This document shows, one piece after another, positions 7,664-17,710 of a stretch of 64,000 nt of DNA; the first letter of the stretch is position 1; each line of letters starts with the position of its first letter. Below the pieces are notes generated by a model that did not search any database, was not told where the DNA came from, and saw only the letters and a program-made list of their open reading frames with translations. A program made the translations under genes and the position numbers. Location of the stretch: assembly GCF_900108225.1 (NCBI RefSeq), contig NZ_FNUZ01000002.1, forward strand, positions 746,501 through 810,500. Direction: 5' to 3'. The DNA is from Thalassococcus halodurans. Lineage in GTDB: Bacteria > Pseudomonadota > Alphaproteobacteria > Rhodobacterales > Rhodobacteraceae.

Positions 7664-8626
7664 TTAGCGCGCGCCCGCCTCGACGCCCGCGATCACCAGA
7701 TCAACGTTGCTGGCATCAATCACGCCCGGACCTGTGAGGATTTCACGTGTCGGGATCGTGGTGCCGTACATGACGTGGTTGTTCAGGATGGAAACCGCAA
7801 AGAAGCCCTGCTGGTATCCCTGCTGGTCGATCGCGCAGGCCTGTGTACCGGCCTTGATGTTGGCGAGGATCGAGTCGTTGAAGTTCATGCCGCAAACGTG
7901 GACAGAGCCTGTTTTACCAGCCTGCTGGATGCCGCTGATGGTTGCGTTCGAGTCCTGATCGCCAATCGCGAACATCGCGGTGATGTCAGGGTTCTGCAGA
8001 AGGTGCGCGCGCACGGCCTGCGCCACAGCAGTCGAGTCGCCGAACGCTGTCGCCGGAAGCTGAAGTACGGACCCTGTGCCGCCATTTTCGGCCAGACCGT
8101 CGTTAAAGCCACTGCAGAACGCTTCGATGTTGGCCGCACCCGGCAAGGTGTTTACGCATGCACCGTTGGTGTGGCCCGCTTTCGCCAGATACTCACCACC
8201 CGCATAGCCGGACTTGTAGTCAACCGCGCCGACGTAGTTCAGAGCGCCCAGACGATCAGCAGCTTCGATACCGCCTGCGTTGTAGATGACCAGCGGGATG
8301 CCAGCCGCAACAACAGCTTCAAAGGCCGAGTCCATCGCCTCGGGGACCCAGTTCGGGCCTACGATCGCGTCTGCACCCTGGTCAATCGCCTGACGGATCA
8401 GTTCCGCCGCGTCCGGACCAAGGTTGTCGTAGTTCTGCGGACCTAGCCATGTAACCGAGCCACCTTGGGCTTCGGCAACCTTACCCGCATCTTCCGCGCC
8501 CATTTTGACACGCGACCAGAACGGATCGTCCGGTTTACCACCGACCACGAAGATATCTGCCGCCATTGCGGACGTCGCCATAAGGGCCGTCGTCGTTGCG
8601 ATCATTAGGGTTTTCATCATAGTCAT
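7664..8626 (-). CDS. sugar ABC transporter periplasmic binding protein
   Basis: The 320-residue precursor has a Sec signal peptide (MTMMKTLMIATTTALMATSAMA, cleavage probably near residue 22, before ADIFVVGG). The mature part is a periplasmic-binding-protein type I fold of the ribose/xylose kind, with the hinge and ligand segments GKPDDPFWSRVKMGAEDA, IRQAIDQGADAIVGPN and AIGDQDSNATISGIQQAGK. Three cysteines (within NGACVNT, EAFCSGF and VHVCGMN) could form one disulfide. GGAGG lies 9 bases before the ATG at 8626. It follows the membrane hydroxylase gene by 63 bases and supplies the specificity of the importer; the ligand cannot be told from sequence. Confidence 0.9.
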   Translation of the reverse strand: MTMMKTLMIATTTALMATSAMAADIFVVGGKPDDPFWSRVKMGAEDAGKVAEAQGGSVTWLGPQNYDNLGPDAAELIRQAIDQGADAIVGPNWVPEAMDSAFEAVVAAGIPLVIYNAGGIEAADRLGALNYVGAVDYKSGYAGGEYLAKAGHTNGACVNTLPGAANIEAFCSGFNDGLAENGGTGSVLQLPATAFGDSTAVAQAVRAHLLQNPDITAMFAIGDQDSNATISGIQQAGKTGSVHVCGMNFNDSILANIKAGTQACAIDQQGYQQGFFAVSILNNHVMYGTTIPTREILTGPGVIDASNVDLVIAGVEAGAR

Positions 8627-8689
8627 TCAAGGTCTCCTCCCTGAGTGTTGCTGCCGCCTAAACGGCATCTTGGAATTGGGTTTAGTCCG

Positions 8690-9718
8690 TTATTCCGCGG
8701 GCGTTTGACGCGCCTTCTTTGCATTCAACCGCTCTTTTTTCTTACGGAAGCGCTCTTTCATTCGCGCGTCGGCCTCTTTCGATCCGTCGTGCCAATAGCC
8801 GAACCACTTATCGAGCGGGATGATCCCGTCGGCGCCGTAGTTCACCTCGAAGTACTTGTGGTGAAGGTAATGGGCGTAGGCGTGGCTATCGATCGCGGTC
8901 TCTTCCGTGACCTCAAGCTTTTCGAAACCGATGTGGCCGTTCAGCGCCCCGTAGCCGACGGCGTGCATGTTGAACATGAACGCGACAGGGTTTGAGGGCA
9001 GAACAAGGTGCCACAGCACTTCGCCAAAGTAGAGAACATGCTCGATCGGATGCATCGACAGCGACGACCACGGGCTCGGGTTGATCGAATTGTGGTGCAC
9101 CGAATGGATGTGCTTATACAGGAACGGCGTGTGGATCAGCCAATGAATGCAGAAGAAGTGCACTTCATGGATCGCCGGCACGAGGAAGATCAGGATGGCA
9201 AGCCAAAGCCAGTTGTCCTGCCAATCGACCCAGCCAAAGACGTGATAGCCGTTGCCATAGCACCAGAGCATGAAAACTTCGACAGCGGTCCAGATCGGGA
9301 TACCCGTCAGGAAAGACCGCAGGAAGTTGTCCAGATTCTGGCTTTTGAACCAGAAGACGTCCGACGGGTTATCTGCCGGAAACTTGTGATTGTAGCGCCA
9401 GCGGTCGCCCTGAATCCGTTTGACGTAATAGAAGAACTCGATCGCGCCATAGAGCACGAAAATGCCGGCCATGTTGACGAACAACAACCAAAGCGCCCAG
9501 TCCCAAGAGAACGTCGCCAGTGTCTCGCGGTCCGGAATGACGAACCACAAATAAAGAAATGCCGTTCCCATGTGAAAGGCGTTCCAAGGCCAGACAAGAC
9601 CCACCAGAAACTGGCCCATCTTGCCCCACTGGCCCGTCCAATAAGGCGCCACTTGCAGCGTTTCGTTTGGCGTCCAGTTGCCGCGTTTGTCGCGTGTGCC
9701 GTACTGACTGTCGTCCAC
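8690..9718 (-). CDS. sterol desaturase/fatty acid hydroxylase family membrane protein
   Basis: A 342-residue integral membrane di-iron oxygenase. The histidine clusters are clear: HEVHFFCIHWLIH (residues 184-196), HIHSVHH (203-209), HPIEH (223-227) and HAYAHYLHH (279-287), which together would hold the two irons. Several hydrophobic segments (about 36-60, 75-98, 137-155, 170-185, 230-255) place the site at the membrane face. It ends in a basic coiled tail (KERFRKKKERLNAKKAR). It is the first gene of the sugar ABC importer operon and is transcribed away from the LacI-type regulator, an unusual pairing of an oxygenase with sugar uptake. Substrate unknown; family members act on sterols, fatty acids, carotenoids and other lipids. 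Confidence 0.87.
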   Translation of the reverse strand: MDDSQYGTRDKRGNWTPNETLQVAPYWTGQWGKMGQFLVGLVWPWNAFHMGTAFLYLWFVIPDRETLATFSWDWALWLLFVNMAGIFVLYGAIEFFYYVKRIQGDRWRYNHKFPADNPSDVFWFKSQNLDNFLRSFLTGIPIWTAVEVFMLWCYGNGYHVFGWVDWQDNWLWLAILIFLVPAIHEVHFFCIHWLIHTPFLYKHIHSVHHNSINPSPWSSLSMHPIEHVLYFGEVLWHLVLPSNPVAFMFNMHAVGYGALNGHIGFEKLEVTEETAIDSHAYAHYLHHKYFEVNYGADGIIPLDKWFGYWHDGSKEADARMKERFRKKKERLNAKKARQTPAE

Positions 9719-9812
9719 TAATCGATCCTCCCCAAAATCGCACCAAGCGTGAATCGGGCCGGTGCGAAGTCAGAAAATCTTGACAGAACGCCGCACTTTC
9801 CATCAAGAAATA

Positions 9813-9855
9813 TGGATCATGTAGGCTCATTTTGGTTCATTTTGATCCACCAAAA
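9813..9855. promoter_or_regulatory. putative operator cluster between the ABC operon and the LacI-type gene
   Basis: The 157-base divergent region holds overlapping symmetry: TGGATCA (9813-9819) with TGATCCA (9843-9849), TTTTGGT (9830-9836) with ACCAAAA (9849-9855), and a 10-base direct repeat TCATTTTGGT/TCATTTTGAT (9827-9846). Such symmetry next to a LacI-family gene suggests autoregulation and control of the importer operon. Which element is the real operator cannot be decided by eye. Confidence 0.45.
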
Positions 9856-9875
9856 ATCGACAGGAATGACACGAA

Positions 9876-10922
9876 ATGACACAAGATTTTTCGGCAAAAC
9901 GCCCTACTATCAAGGACCTGTCGCAAGCCGCCGGTGTTTCAGTGACCACAGTCAACCGAGTGATCAACTCGCCCAATCTCGTGCGTCGGCAAACCCGCGA
10001 ATTGGTGCTGAAAGCGGCAGAAAAAATCGGCTTCTACGGTGTCGGTTCGATCCAAGATTCGTTGCGGCGCAAGGAACAGGTGTTCAAACTGGGGGTGTTG
10101 CTTCAGCAAAAGAACCGCACCTTTTACCGAGATCTCGCAAAAGCGCTTAGCAAAGCAGCCGGTGAATTCGCAGGTGGTCGGGTCGAACTGAAAATCCAGT
10201 TTATGGATGACCTTTCACCGGACAATGTCGCAACCCAACTGGTTCAGCTGGGCCGCCATGTGGACGCTGTTGGCCTGGTCGCGGCAGAACATCCCATAGT
10301 GTCAGATGCCATCGACACCCTGCATCAATCAGGTGTGCCCGTATTCGGGCTGATCGCATCCCTGACTGCCAACGCGAGCGTGGGATATGTCGGATTGGAT
10401 CACTTCAAAGTCGGACGCACCGCGGCGTGGGCATTTGACAAGATGTGCCGCGGGCCGGGAAAAATCGGCATCTTGGTGGGCAATCACCGCTACCGAAATC
10501 AGGAATCCAACGAAAGCGGGTTCCGGTCGTACTTCCGCGAACACAACACCGAATTCACGCTGCTCGAAGCGCAAACGACCTATGAAACGGCAGCTGTGGC
10601 CGAGGAAATCGTTGAGAAGATGTTCCAAGACCACGCCGACCTATGCGGCCTGTTCATTTCCGGCGGCGGGATACGCGGTGCGATTAACGCGTTGCGGGCA
10701 CGAAAACTACCTAAAGGGTTTGTAAGCGTCGGTTACGAACTGATCGACGAAACACGCTCGGCGCTGATCGACGGAACGCTGAGCATGGTCATTTCGCACC
10801 CGATGGAAACATTCGCACGGGCAACAATCACAGCCATGACAGATGCCGTCCTGTCAGACCCCAACAGCAGCCTCAAAATCGCGAACTTGGGCTTTGACAT
10901 CTACACGCCTGAAAACATCTGA
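9876..10922 (+). CDS. LacI-family transcriptional regulator
   Basis: A 348-residue regulator with an N-terminal helix-turn-helix and hinge (TIKDLSQAAGVSVTTVNRVIN, about residues 11-31) and a periplasmic-binding-protein-like sensor domain from about residue 70 (LGVLLQQKNRTFYRDLAKAL) to the end. The sensor domain is of the sugar-binding type that forms dimers. AGGA lies 10 bases before the ATG at 9876. It is divergent from the hydroxylase/sugar importer operon and very likely represses it until the imported ligand is bound. The sensor domain resembles that of the transported-sugar binding protein class, which supports a shared ligand. Confidence 0.9.
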   Translation: MTQDFSAKRPTIKDLSQAAGVSVTTVNRVINSPNLVRRQTRELVLKAAEKIGFYGVGSIQDSLRRKEQVFKLGVLLQQKNRTFYRDLAKALSKAAGEFAGGRVELKIQFMDDLSPDNVATQLVQLGRHVDAVGLVAAEHPIVSDAIDTLHQSGVPVFGLIASLTANASVGYVGLDHFKVGRTAAWAFDKMCRGPGKIGILVGNHRYRNQESNESGFRSYFREHNTEFTLLEAQTTYETAAVAEEIVEKMFQDHADLCGLFISGGGIRGAINALRARKLPKGFVSVGYELIDETRSALIDGTLSMVISHPMETFARATITAMTDAVLSDPNSSLKIANLGFDIYTPENI

Positions 10923-11138
10923 GTGCAAGCATCATAGGACCACTCCTCAAAACGAGGCCCATCAGCCCCCCCATAGCGCGCATGAAAAACCTCGCCATCA
11001 ATCGAAGATAGAGCCTGAATGGCGCATGAAACCAACATGCACTGGCTTAGCCCCGTTAGCGCCCAAAGACGGATAAGTTATCATTGATTGTTGAAGCCCT
11101 CTCAAAGTAGAAGCTTCGGGCGACAAAGGGGATGCACA

Positions 11139-12629
11139 ATGGCTGAACAACAAGGCGATCCACGCCACCTTGAGACACTGGATCGCGATCTCGATCGCTT
11201 GTCTAAACTTGAAACTGCGACAAGCTACGTCGGACGGCCTCTTGTTGGCCCCGGCATTTCGTTAATTTTCGTCGTCTTGGCCGGCCTTGCCGCCATGCTG
11301 TTCTTTGGTGATGCCAACAACTCGGTTGTAGTCATTATCGCGGCCTGTTTCGGCGCCTACATGGCCTTGAACATCGGTGCCAACGACGTTGCAAACAACA
11401 TGGGTCCGGCGGTTGGCGCGAATGCACTAAGCATGGGCGGTGCCATCGCAATCGCGGCCATCTTCGAAAGCGCCGGCGCGCTTGTTGCGGGTGGCGACGT
11501 GGTTTCGACCATCGCAAAAGGCATCATCGAACCCACCAGCATGGGCACCGCCGAAGTGTTCATCTGGGCAATGTTGGCCGCACTTCTGTCTGCCGCGCTT
11601 TGGGTCAACCTTGCCACATGGGTTGGCGCACCGGTTTCAACGACGCACTCTGTCGTGGGTGGCGTTATGGGCGCAGGTATCGCCGCAGCGGGCTTTGCCG
11701 CGGTGAACTGGCCTACAATGAGCGCGATTGCCGCCAGCTGGGTCATTTCCCCCGTGCTGGGTGGTTTGATCGCGGCGCTTTTCCTGGCCTTGATCAAATC
11801 CCGCATCATTTATCAGGACGACAAAATCGCCGCTGCACGCAAGTGGGTTCCGATCCTAGTCGGCATCATGGCAGGTGCTTTTGCGACCTATCTAGCGCTG
11901 AAAGGCCTTAAGAAAATCATCAAGATCGACCTGCCGACAGCACTCATCATCGGTGCGATTGTTGGCGCAGGCATCTGGGCAATCATGATCCCGGTCATTC
12001 GCAAACAGTCACAGGGTCTGGAAAACCGGAACAAATCGCTGAAGGTTCTGTTCGGCATTCCTCTGGTGGTCTCTGCCGCCCTTCTAAGCTTTGCACATGG
12101 CGCGAACGACGTTGCGAACGCGGTCGGCCCACTGGCTGCCATTGTTCAGGCGTCTCAGTCCGGCAACTTCACCGAAGCCGTCAGCATTCCGATCTGGGTC
12201 ATGGTAATCGGCGCTTTCGGTATCTCTTTTGGCCTGTTCCTGTTCGGGCCCAAACTGATCCGGATGGTCGGCAGCCAGATCACGAAACTCAACCCGATGC
12301 GCGCCTACTGCGTGGCGCTGTCTGCGGCCATCACAGTGATCATCGCAAGCTGGCTCGGCCTGCCGGTCAGTTCGACCCACATTGCTGTGGGTGCCGTGTT
12401 CGGCGTCGGGTTCTTCCGCGAATGGGATGCCGAGCGTCGCATCAAGAAAGCCCGTATTGCGATGCCATCGCGCCCTGTTTACGCGCCCGAGGAGCGGCGC
12501 CGCAGAAAGCTCGTGCGCCGCTCTCACTTCATGACAATCGTTGCGGCTTGGGTCATCACAGTGCCCGCAGCCGCCGCCCTGTCAGCTGCGATCTTCTTCC
12601 TGATTTCGTCGCTTTCGGGGTCGATCTAA
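11139..12629 (+). CDS. pitA: inorganic phosphate transporter, PiT family
   Basis: A 496-residue membrane protein of the PiT/Pho4 family, which carries phosphate (as metal-phosphate) with protons or sodium. The two family signatures are present as inverted halves: GANDVANNMGP (about residue 81) and GANDVANAVGP (about residue 320), plus two PVSTTHS/PVSSTHI motifs. About 10-12 hydrophobic helices are visible. The start MAEQQ at 11139 is preceded by AAGGGG; an in-frame ATG 51 bases upstream has no such site. It is a single gene with its own terminator just downstream. No convincing Pho box was seen in the 216 bases before it. Confidence 0.93.
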   Translation: MAEQQGDPRHLETLDRDLDRLSKLETATSYVGRPLVGPGISLIFVVLAGLAAMLFFGDANNSVVVIIAACFGAYMALNIGANDVANNMGPAVGANALSMGGAIAIAAIFESAGALVAGGDVVSTIAKGIIEPTSMGTAEVFIWAMLAALLSAALWVNLATWVGAPVSTTHSVVGGVMGAGIAAAGFAAVNWPTMSAIAASWVISPVLGGLIAALFLALIKSRIIYQDDKIAAARKWVPILVGIMAGAFATYLALKGLKKIIKIDLPTALIIGAIVGAGIWAIMIPVIRKQSQGLENRNKSLKVLFGIPLVVSAALLSFAHGANDVANAVGPLAAIVQASQSGNFTEAVSIPIWVMVIGAFGISFGLFLFGPKLIRMVGSQITKLNPMRAYCVALSAAITVIIASWLGLPVSSTHIAVGAVFGVGFFREWDAERRIKKARIAMPSRPVYAPEERRRRKLVRRSHFMTIVAAWVITVPAAAALSAAIFFLISSLSGSI

Positions 12630-12681
12630 ACGATCCTAAGGGGTCAGCGCTCGAAGGACATGGAGCCTTAAACACCATCAG

Positions 12682-12711
12682 AAACAGCCCGCTTTGCGGG
12701 CTGTTTTCTTT
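12682..12711 (+). terminator. rho-independent terminator after the phosphate transporter
   Basis: AAACAGCCCGC (12682-12692) pairs with GCGGGCTGTTT (12696-12706) around a 3-base loop and runs into TTCTTTT. This is a standard intrinsic terminator for the plus-strand gene. Confidence 0.9.
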
Positions 12712-12746
12712 TGCAGCCAACCCATAGGCGCGGCATATTTTGGAGA

Positions 12747-14381
12747 CTATCTCGACGCGCGCTGTTTGCCCGACAATGCAACACCTCGCGCCCATCTCTC
12801 GGTCACATCCCCGAAGCAATCGTGGATCGAGTCATCGGCGATTGTGCTGCCGTTTGTCAGGCGTCCAATGATCGACAGGCCTACAACCTGATGACCGTTT
12901 TGATCGATAACGGCCCCGTCCGGCATGCAGTGCGCCCCTGCCCCGTCATAGATTGGCACAAGCGTGCCATCCTCGACCAAACCTTGGATAACCGGTTCCG
13001 AAACCTTGTCGATCACAGGCGGCGGTAAGACGCTGTCAATCATGACCGAAGCCGTCACCGCGCCCCGATCAGCCTCTAGCATCCAGCCATCTTCAGACGG
13101 CTCTATGTTTGGGTCCTCGGCCGCAAAGGGCGTCACCAAACCGGCGTCGATCAGGATAAGAAGCTGGCGCAGGTTGTCGACGGGCGCGCCGTAGGAGTAT
13201 CGCTTCAGCCCCTCATCGAATGCGATCAGCGACTTGGCGATATCTGCGTTGGTTTCTTGCCCATCGAAAATCGCACGAAGGCTGGCCTGCCATTTGCGCC
13301 AAACCTGTCCGACCGTAAATCCAACCGACGGTGGGCAAGCGCCCTCGGCCTCTTTCAAGTTGCCTTCGATTGCCTCGACAGTGCCGCGTGTTTCCTGTTG
13401 GCCCGCTTGCTGTACTTCCATAGTCAGCCAGCTATCGATTGCGGTGTCATCTTCGGCGGCGCCTGTTTCGCTCAGGATTCGCGACACGACGGGTTTCAGA
13501 GCGTCAAAAATACCGTTCAAGCCTTCGTCGCCCTGCCCGGACAAAACTGCCCTCAAGGCAGCCTCGAACAATTTCGTCTCATCCTCCGTCGGATCAAAAA
13601 GCGCGTCGATATCACGAGAGGCCGGCTTGGGGGCTGGTGCGTGCCCATCCAGAGAAAACGGCACAATCACCGAAGGTTCGCGCCCTGACGCAACATACCG
13701 ACCATCAACAAACTGCCCGCCAAGGCCAAGCGTCAGCATGCGGATCACATCCAACGACGACAGGCCAAGCCCACGGATCGCGACCGCCCTGCCCGCCCAA
13801 TCGGACGCGGACTGGATCAGGGATTTGCCCGGATAGGCTGCGGTAAAGTCCAGACCTTGCGATTTTGCGTGCTCACGCCAACGATCCGCCTGATCATCCA
13901 AGTCTGTCTTGGGCTGTCCCAGTGACAGCAAAACATGGTCGTAAGGTCCGAAATAACTGCCTTCAGCCGCCAATTGCCATCGATCACCGTGTCTTACGGA
14001 GCGTTCAACCCGAAGTGGGCGAAGGGTGACTGCAAGATCATCCGGCAGATTGGCCATCAGGGCCTGAAAGCGCTCTGTGAAATAGGTGCCAAGCACCGAT
14101 CTGGGCACGAAAACCTCTTCGTCCGCTTCGATCTTCTGCACCCATTGCCCGAATGGCGGAACATCTTTGTTTGGCGATTGCGGAAGGTCCACATCACGGA
14201 TGGGCAGGTTGAGCAAACACACATCAGGCTCGGTCGGGGAAAAGTTCGGCCCGGCAGAGGGCGTCGAATGCGGATCGAAGATGTCCACTTCTATTGGGCT
14301 GTCACCCTGAACGACTTGAACTGAAAGTCTTTCCAAAGCGGCAAGACCCCTTGGCCCGAACCCGACGATTGCAATTTTCAT
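12747..14381 (-). CDS. FAD/NAD(P)-binding protein of the NAD_binding_9 type
   Basis: A 544-residue protein that starts with a dinucleotide fold (MKIAIVGFGPRGLAALERL, with the G-x-G-x-x-G loop) and carries the segment GPNFSPTEPDVCLLNLPIRD (about residues 45-65) typical of FAD-NAD(P)-binding proteins related to Lys/Orn N-monooxygenases but without a proven reaction. A further nucleotide loop, VAIRGLGLSSLDVIRML (about 205), suggests a second cofactor site. The ATG at 14381 is chosen because the long frame upstream is out of register with any family start. It is divergent from the ABC exporter and shares its intergenic region. Function unknown, redox enzyme likely. Confidence 0.8.
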   Translation of the reverse strand: MKIAIVGFGPRGLAALERLSVQVVQGDSPIEVDIFDPHSTPSAGPNFSPTEPDVCLLNLPIRDVDLPQSPNKDVPPFGQWVQKIEADEEVFVPRSVLGTYFTERFQALMANLPDDLAVTLRPLRVERSVRHGDRWQLAAEGSYFGPYDHVLLSLGQPKTDLDDQADRWREHAKSQGLDFTAAYPGKSLIQSASDWAGRAVAIRGLGLSSLDVIRMLTLGLGGQFVDGRYVASGREPSVIVPFSLDGHAPAPKPASRDIDALFDPTEDETKLFEAALRAVLSGQGDEGLNGIFDALKPVVSRILSETGAAEDDTAIDSWLTMEVQQAGQQETRGTVEAIEGNLKEAEGACPPSVGFTVGQVWRKWQASLRAIFDGQETNADIAKSLIAFDEGLKRYSYGAPVDNLRQLLILIDAGLVTPFAAEDPNIEPSEDGWMLEADRGAVTASVMIDSVLPPPVIDKVSEPVIQGLVEDGTLVPIYDGAGAHCMPDGAVIDQNGHQVVGLSIIGRLTNGSTIADDSIHDCFGDVTERWARGVALSGKQRASR

Positions 14382-14522
14382 GGGATCTTTCGTCAAGCTA
14401 ATCCGCCTTACTTTTTTAGAGCTATACCACAGAGGCCAACAACCTTGGCTTAGGTTGGTTCCAATTAATACGGCGATTAAAGAATTATCCCACCCAAAAC
14501 GCAACGAACCGGCCCCGACGCT

Positions 14523-14536
14523 TTGACTTGCATCAA
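14523..14536. promoter_or_regulatory. putative FnrL/Dnr-type binding site
   Basis: TTGAC-TTGC-ATCAA matches the FNR-family consensus TTGAT-N4-ATCAA at 9 of 10 positions. It lies 48 bases before the first candidate start of the ABC exporter ATPase and in the divergent region shared with the FAD protein, so oxygen or NO control of either is possible. Confidence 0.5.
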
Positions 14537-14583
14537 GGCACAAGCATCGCTGGCAATGTCATGGTGTCAAAGTAACCTTTGGA

Positions 14584-15348
14584 ATGCGCCCCATTCAGGG
14601 CCGCGACAGATGGCAAGCGGGTGGGCGTTCGGTGGCTAATCAAGAAGGACTGGGATTTGTCACGCGGGGGCTGACCAAAAGCTATGGCGAAGGTCGGTCA
14701 AAGGTGCACGCGCTGCGTGGCATCGACCTCAGCATTCCTGAAGGTGAAATCGTCGTGATGCTGGGCGCGTCCGGCAGTGGAAAATCAACCCTTCTGAACA
14801 TTCTGGGTGGGCTTGATCGCCCCACAAGCGGAACAGTCCATTTTCGCGATATTGAACTGGGCGCCTTGTCGGATCGGGAACTGACCAAGTTTCGACGCGA
14901 TCACGTTGGTTTTGTGTTCCAGTTTTACAATCTGATGCCCAGCCTGACCGCGCTTGAGAATGTGGAACTGGTCACCGAAATCGCCGATAATCCCATGCCG
15001 CCGGAAAAGGCGCTGGATCTTGTCGGGCTGACAAAACGGCTGGATCACTTTCCGTCGCAATTGTCCGGCGGTGAACAGCAGCGCGTAGCGATTGCGCGGG
15101 CCATTGCCAAACAGCCCGACGTGTTGTTCTGCGACGAACCGACGGGCGCATTGGACAGCACCACGGGCCGGTCGGTGCTTGAGGTGTTGAACCACGTCAA
15201 CGCCGAACTGGGTTCGACCGTTCTGATGGTCACCCATGCCGCGAACATCGCGGGCATGGCACATCGGGTGATCCGCTTGGTGGACGGGCAAATCGGCGAG
15301 GTGCAGGTCAACGACGTCAGACAAACCCCAGCGGAAATCGACTGGTGA
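14584..15348 (+). CDS. MacB/LolD-type ABC exporter ATPase
   Basis: ATP-binding subunit of a tripartite efflux system made with the next two genes. Motifs: Walker [10 protein letters not shown] (about residues 61-69), signature LSGGEQQR (about 158-165), Walker [13 protein letters not shown] (about 178-189) and the switch HAAN near the end. The sequence is closest in pattern to MacB/LolD ATPases. The ATG at 14584 is given, but a GTG at 14632 (MANQEG) has a G-rich site upstream and may be the real start. The stop overlaps the permease start (GTGA), so the two are translationally coupled. Confidence 0.88.
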   Translation: MRPIQGRDRWQAGGRSVANQEGLGFVTRGLTKSYGEGRSKVHALRGIDLSIPEGEIVVMLGASGSGKSTLLNILGGLDRPTSGTVHFRDIELGALSDRELTKFRRDHVGFVFQFYNLMPSLTALENVELVTEIADNPMPPEKALDLVGLTKRLDHFPSQLSGGEQQRVAIARAIAKQPDVLFCDEPTGALDSTTGRSVLEVLNHVNAELGSTVLMVTHAANIAGMAHRVIRLVDGQIGEVQVNDVRQTPAEIDW

Positions 15349-17708
15349 GCGCGGTTGACCGGAAGATGTTGCGTGATCTGTGGCGGATCAAAGGGCAGGC
15401 AATCGCCATTGCATTGGTCATCGCGACGGGTGTCTTGCTTCAGGTGATGATGTCGGGCCTTGTGGCGTCGCTCAGCGAAACGCGGCGCACCTACTACGAA
15501 CGCAATGACCTTGCCGAGGTCTTCGCACCAGTGGTTCGCGCCCCTCAGACAGTGCTTGGCCGATTGGCAAAGATATCGGGCGTCGACCGTGTCTCGGGCC
15601 GTGTGGTTGGCCGCGCATTGATCGACATCCCAAGCGATCCGGTCCCGATACAGTCGCAGGCGGTGGGCCTGCCGGACACGGGCGAGCAAATCCACAACAC
15701 CGTGTACCTGACCACCGGTCGCTTTCCGGCTGAAAACCACCGTGACGAAGCATTGCTGCTATCAGGCTTTGCAAGCGCGCACGGCTATGGCATCGGCGAC
15801 CGGATTGAAGTGACGATGAACGGGTCACGCCGTTCCATCCGGATTGTCGGCCTTGCACAATCGCCCGAATTCCTGTTCGTCGCCGCCCCCGGCGAGATGG
15901 TGCCAGACCCTGCCCGCTATGGCGTGATCTGGATGCGGCGATCGGCCCTTGCCAGCGCCTACGACATGTCAGGTGCCTTCAACCAAGCGCTGTTTTCCTT
16001 GTCTCGCGGCGCATCTTCCGAAGCGGTGATTGATGCAATCGACCAAATCCTGAAGCCATATGGCGGCACGGGGGCTTACGGGCGCAGCGATCTGGTGTCA
16101 GATCGGTTTGTTAGCGAAGAGATCGACGGGCTGGCGACCATGGCGCGGGCCGTGCCGCCGCTATTCCTCGCGGTGGCGGCCTTCCTTTTGTACATTGTGG
16201 TCAACCGGATCGTGCAGGCAGAACGCGAAGAAATCGGACTTCTGAAGGCCTTTGGATACACCAATCGCGAGGTCGGCATTCACTACACCAAACTGTTGCT
16301 GATTATTGCCTTGGCGGGTGCCATCTTGGGCTGCCTGCTTGGCATCCTGTCAGGCCGGGCCATGATCCCGGTCTACACGACCTTTTATAACTTTCCTTTT
16401 CTTGTCTTCCGACCGGACCCTACGTCGTTTGTCATAGGCGCGGTCGCCAGTATTGTATCGGCATCGGCTGGTAGCATCTTTGTTTTGAAACGTATTTTCG
16501 CACTCACCCCGTCCGAGGCAATGCGCCCACCGGCACCGGCCGATTATTCCAAAACCATGACATTCAAAGGCCGCGCCGCACTTTTGTTCGACCAACCGAC
16601 ACGGATCGTGATGCGGGGACTTGCGCGGTCACCGTGGCGGGCCTTGGCGCTATCTGCGGGCATCGCTGGGGGCATGGCGCTGGCATCCGGAATGACCACG
16701 ATCTACGGCGCATTCGACCGTATGATGAACCTTAGTTTCACCGTCATCGACCGGTCAGACGCCACCGTCTATTTCCACAGCCCACTCGGCGAAAAGGCCG
16801 CCTATGAGCTTGCTCGGATCCCCGGTGTGATCGCAGTCGAGCCGTTACGTGATGTGGCCGCGACGCTCAGGCTGGGGCGTGAACTGCACCGCGGCAGCAT
16901 TTCTGGCATGGTCGCAGGCCCCGAAATCACCCGCGCCATCGATCACACGCTGGCACCGATTGACCTTCCCGCGCGCGGTCTGGTGCTGAGCAAACCATTG
17001 GCCGAAATTTTGGGCGCCGCACCGGGTGATATTTTAACCGTGGATGTCCGCGAAGGACGCCAGCCGGTTCTGGAAATCCCTGTCACACGGGTCGCCAGCA
17101 GCCTGATCGGCGCACCTGCCTATATGCAGCTGGATGCGCTGAACAAAGCGATGTCGGAACCGGCGCGGATCACAGGTGCGCATTTGCGGGTCGACGATGC
17201 CAAAGCCGATCAAATCTACCGCAAACTCAAGGATATGCCCGCCGTTGCTGGCGTAAGCGTGTCTGAAAATGCACGCGCTTCGCTGCAAAAGTTGATGGAT
17301 CAGGGCGCGGGATCTGCACGCTACATCATGGGCGCTGTGGCGTTTATCATCACGTTCGGCGTCGTCTACAACGCGGCGCGCATTGCCCAGAATGAACGTG
17401 CCCGCGACCTTGCTGCGCTGCGCGTGATGGGATTTTCCAAAAGCGAAACGACATTCGTGTTGCTGGGCGAACTGGCCGTCATCGTCTTGATCGCCCTGCC
17501 CGTCGGATCGCTGGCCGGATACGGGCTGTCGTTTTTGATCGCGAACGGATTTTCATCGGAACTCTACCAGATACCCGCCTCATACGACCCGTTCAGCCAC
17601 GGGTTTTCTGCGGCGTTCATACTCGCAGCGGCGGCCATTTCCGGCCTGCTTGTTATGCGTGACCTGAACCGGATGGACCTTGTCGCCGTCCTGAAATCGA
17701 GGGATTAA
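15345..17708 (+). CDS. ABC exporter permease with two FtsX-like halves
   Basis: A 787-residue inner-membrane protein with two FtsX domains. The first has a helix near residues 15-37, a periplasmic domain, and three helices at about 270-375; the second has a helix near 430-450, a periplasmic domain, then three helices at about 660-770. Fused double-FtsX permeases transfer lipids, peptides or drugs outward together with a MacB/LolD-type ATPase. It begins with GTG overlapping the ATPase stop by 4 bases, and the HlyD-like gene begins 2 bases after its stop. The cargo is unknown. Confidence 0.88.
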   Translation: MSAVDRKMLRDLWRIKGQAIAIALVIATGVLLQVMMSGLVASLSETRRTYYERNDLAEVFAPVVRAPQTVLGRLAKISGVDRVSGRVVGRALIDIPSDPVPIQSQAVGLPDTGEQIHNTVYLTTGRFPAENHRDEALLLSGFASAHGYGIGDRIEVTMNGSRRSIRIVGLAQSPEFLFVAAPGEMVPDPARYGVIWMRRSALASAYDMSGAFNQALFSLSRGASSEAVIDAIDQILKPYGGTGAYGRSDLVSDRFVSEEIDGLATMARAVPPLFLAVAAFLLYIVVNRIVQAEREEIGLLKAFGYTNREVGIHYTKLLLIIALAGAILGCLLGILSGRAMIPVYTTFYNFPFLVFRPDPTSFVIGAVASIVSASAGSIFVLKRIFALTPSEAMRPPAPADYSKTMTFKGRAALLFDQPTRIVMRGLARSPWRALALSAGIAGGMALASGMTTIYGAFDRMMNLSFTVIDRSDATVYFHSPLGEKAAYELARIPGVIAVEPLRDVAATLRLGRELHRGSISGMVAGPEITRAIDHTLAPIDLPARGLVLSKPLAEILGAAPGDILTVDVREGRQPVLEIPVTRVASSLIGAPAYMQLDALNKAMSEPARITGAHLRVDDAKADQIYRKLKDMPAVAGVSVSENARASLQKLMDQGAGSARYIMGAVAFIITFGVVYNAARIAQNERARDLAALRVMGFSKSETTFVLLGELAVIVLIALPVGSLAGYGLSFLIANGFSSELYQIPASYDPFSHGFSAAFILAAAAISGLLVMRDLNRMDLVAVLKSRD

Positions 17709-17710
17709 TC

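Noticed and set aside
10923-11138. Pho box before the PiT transporter
   Set aside because: No CTGTCAT-type direct repeats could be seen in this gap.
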